The notes under the pieces are model-generated. The model searched no databases and had not been told where the DNA came from. It saw only the letters and a program-made list of their open reading frames with translations. A program made the position numbers and the translations under genes. Positions 42,317-42,570 of a DNA stretch of 42,570 nt are shown piece after piece. Source of the stretch: Deltaproteobacteria bacterium (GTDB lineage Bacteria; Myxococcota_A; Polyangia; HGW-17; JAJRWW01). The stretch covers positions 1 through 42,570 of the forward strand of contig JAOZUO010000063.1 in the NCBI GenBank assembly GCA_029938605.1. Direction: 5' to 3'. Position 1 is the first letter of the stretch. Each line of letters starts with the position of its first letter.

Positions 42317-42520
42317 ATGCACTACCTGACGGTTCGCTACACCGGGATGACCATCGGCTCAGAAGCGATCGAGAGCGCCCACAAGTGGGTCATCCAAGCA
42401 CTGCTGCTAACGGATAGGAGGTTGCAGGATCCAAGCGAGGCGAGGGGCGGGGGCGAGCATGCGCCGTGCGGTCGTTGGGATGCGTTTTTTGCAGTCGCGG
42501 CTGGCACCGCCGTCGAAAAA
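42317..42520 (+). pseudogene. Decayed transposase fragment (ISKra4-like signature)
   Basis: The frame reads GMTIGSEAIESAHKWVIQA at 42344-42400, which matches the GSGAIESAHKxVIQxR signature near the C-terminus of ISKra4-type transposases. Further on, GRWDAFFAVA resembles the NGRWDxFF end of such proteins. The roughly 25-30 residues between do not fit the family, so the gene is scrambled as well as truncated. The frame runs to the window edge. The family assignment is from memory of the motif. Confidence 0.6.
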
Positions 42521-42570
42521 CCCGGGGGCTCCGATCACAACGGCAGCCGCGTAGGCACCTCTCGGGATAT

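Overview
The window looks like chromosomal DNA of a high-GC deltaproteobacterium, most probably a member of the Myxococcota. The evidence is strong GC bias at third codon positions, several Cys-anchored lipoproteins with Asp/Ala/Thr repeat linkers, a C-terminal tail of MYXO-CTERM type, a Ser/Thr kinase placed among two-component genes, and many sigma-54-type promoters and activators. I saw no rRNA, tRNA or CRISPR array. Where the longest reading frame conflicted with a Shine-Dalgarno sequence or a promoter, I moved the start codon and say so in the entry.

Layout. 1-330: three and a bit tandem copies of a 63-64 bp unit with a palindromic core. 330-4500: secreted or lipoprotein surface genes (LamG plus metallophosphoesterase; Asp-rich lipoprotein; MYXO-CTERM-like protein). 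4587-5750: AAA_14/DUF4143 ATPase. 5890-15641: a two-component pair (sensor kinase plus sigma-54 activator) divergent from a six-gene TolC / HlyD / ABC / ABC / permease / permease export operon. 15681-18208: two lipoproteins and a P-loop protein. 18441-22026: a DUF4126 membrane protein, a fused cNMP-binding-like / acetate kinase / PduL enzyme, and a hotdog thioesterase. 22097-32127: a signalling cluster (DUF4388 protein, GAF protein, Ser/Thr kinase, single-domain response regulator, HD-GYP response regulator, hybrid kinase, second sigma-54 activator). 32128-36891: a probable decayed mobile island (hairpin repeats, a 314-aa protein coupled to a PIN toxin, a Cys-repeat/FGE-sulfatase lipoprotein, a 5'-truncated tyrosine integrase). 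36935-41700: L,D-transpeptidase lipoprotein, site-2 protease, small Cys-rich lipoprotein, DUF5924/DUF2914 membrane protein. 41833-42570: three 51-bp palindromic repeats and a decayed transposase.

How it fits together. The most interesting signal is regulatory. Sigma-54-type elements (TGGCAYR-N4-YTGMW, with GG-N10-GC or GG-N10-GA spacing) lie in front of the export operon, the kinase/activator pair, the GAF/DUF4388 operon, the Ser/Thr kinase, the single-domain regulator and, less securely, the HD-GYP regulator. In the two divergent gaps of the signalling cluster the same 21-bp dyad (CTGT-N11-ACAG, left half CTGTTGGAAAA) sits almost midway between the two outward promoters, as expected of a shared activator site. 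A CTGT-N11-ACAG site also lies in the export-operon gap. I infer that the activators encoded at 5890 and/or 30781 switch these units on together. The most unusual protein is the cNMP-like / AckA / PduL fusion, which joins both steps of acetyl-CoA to acetate conversion (with ATP formation) to a sensor-like domain.
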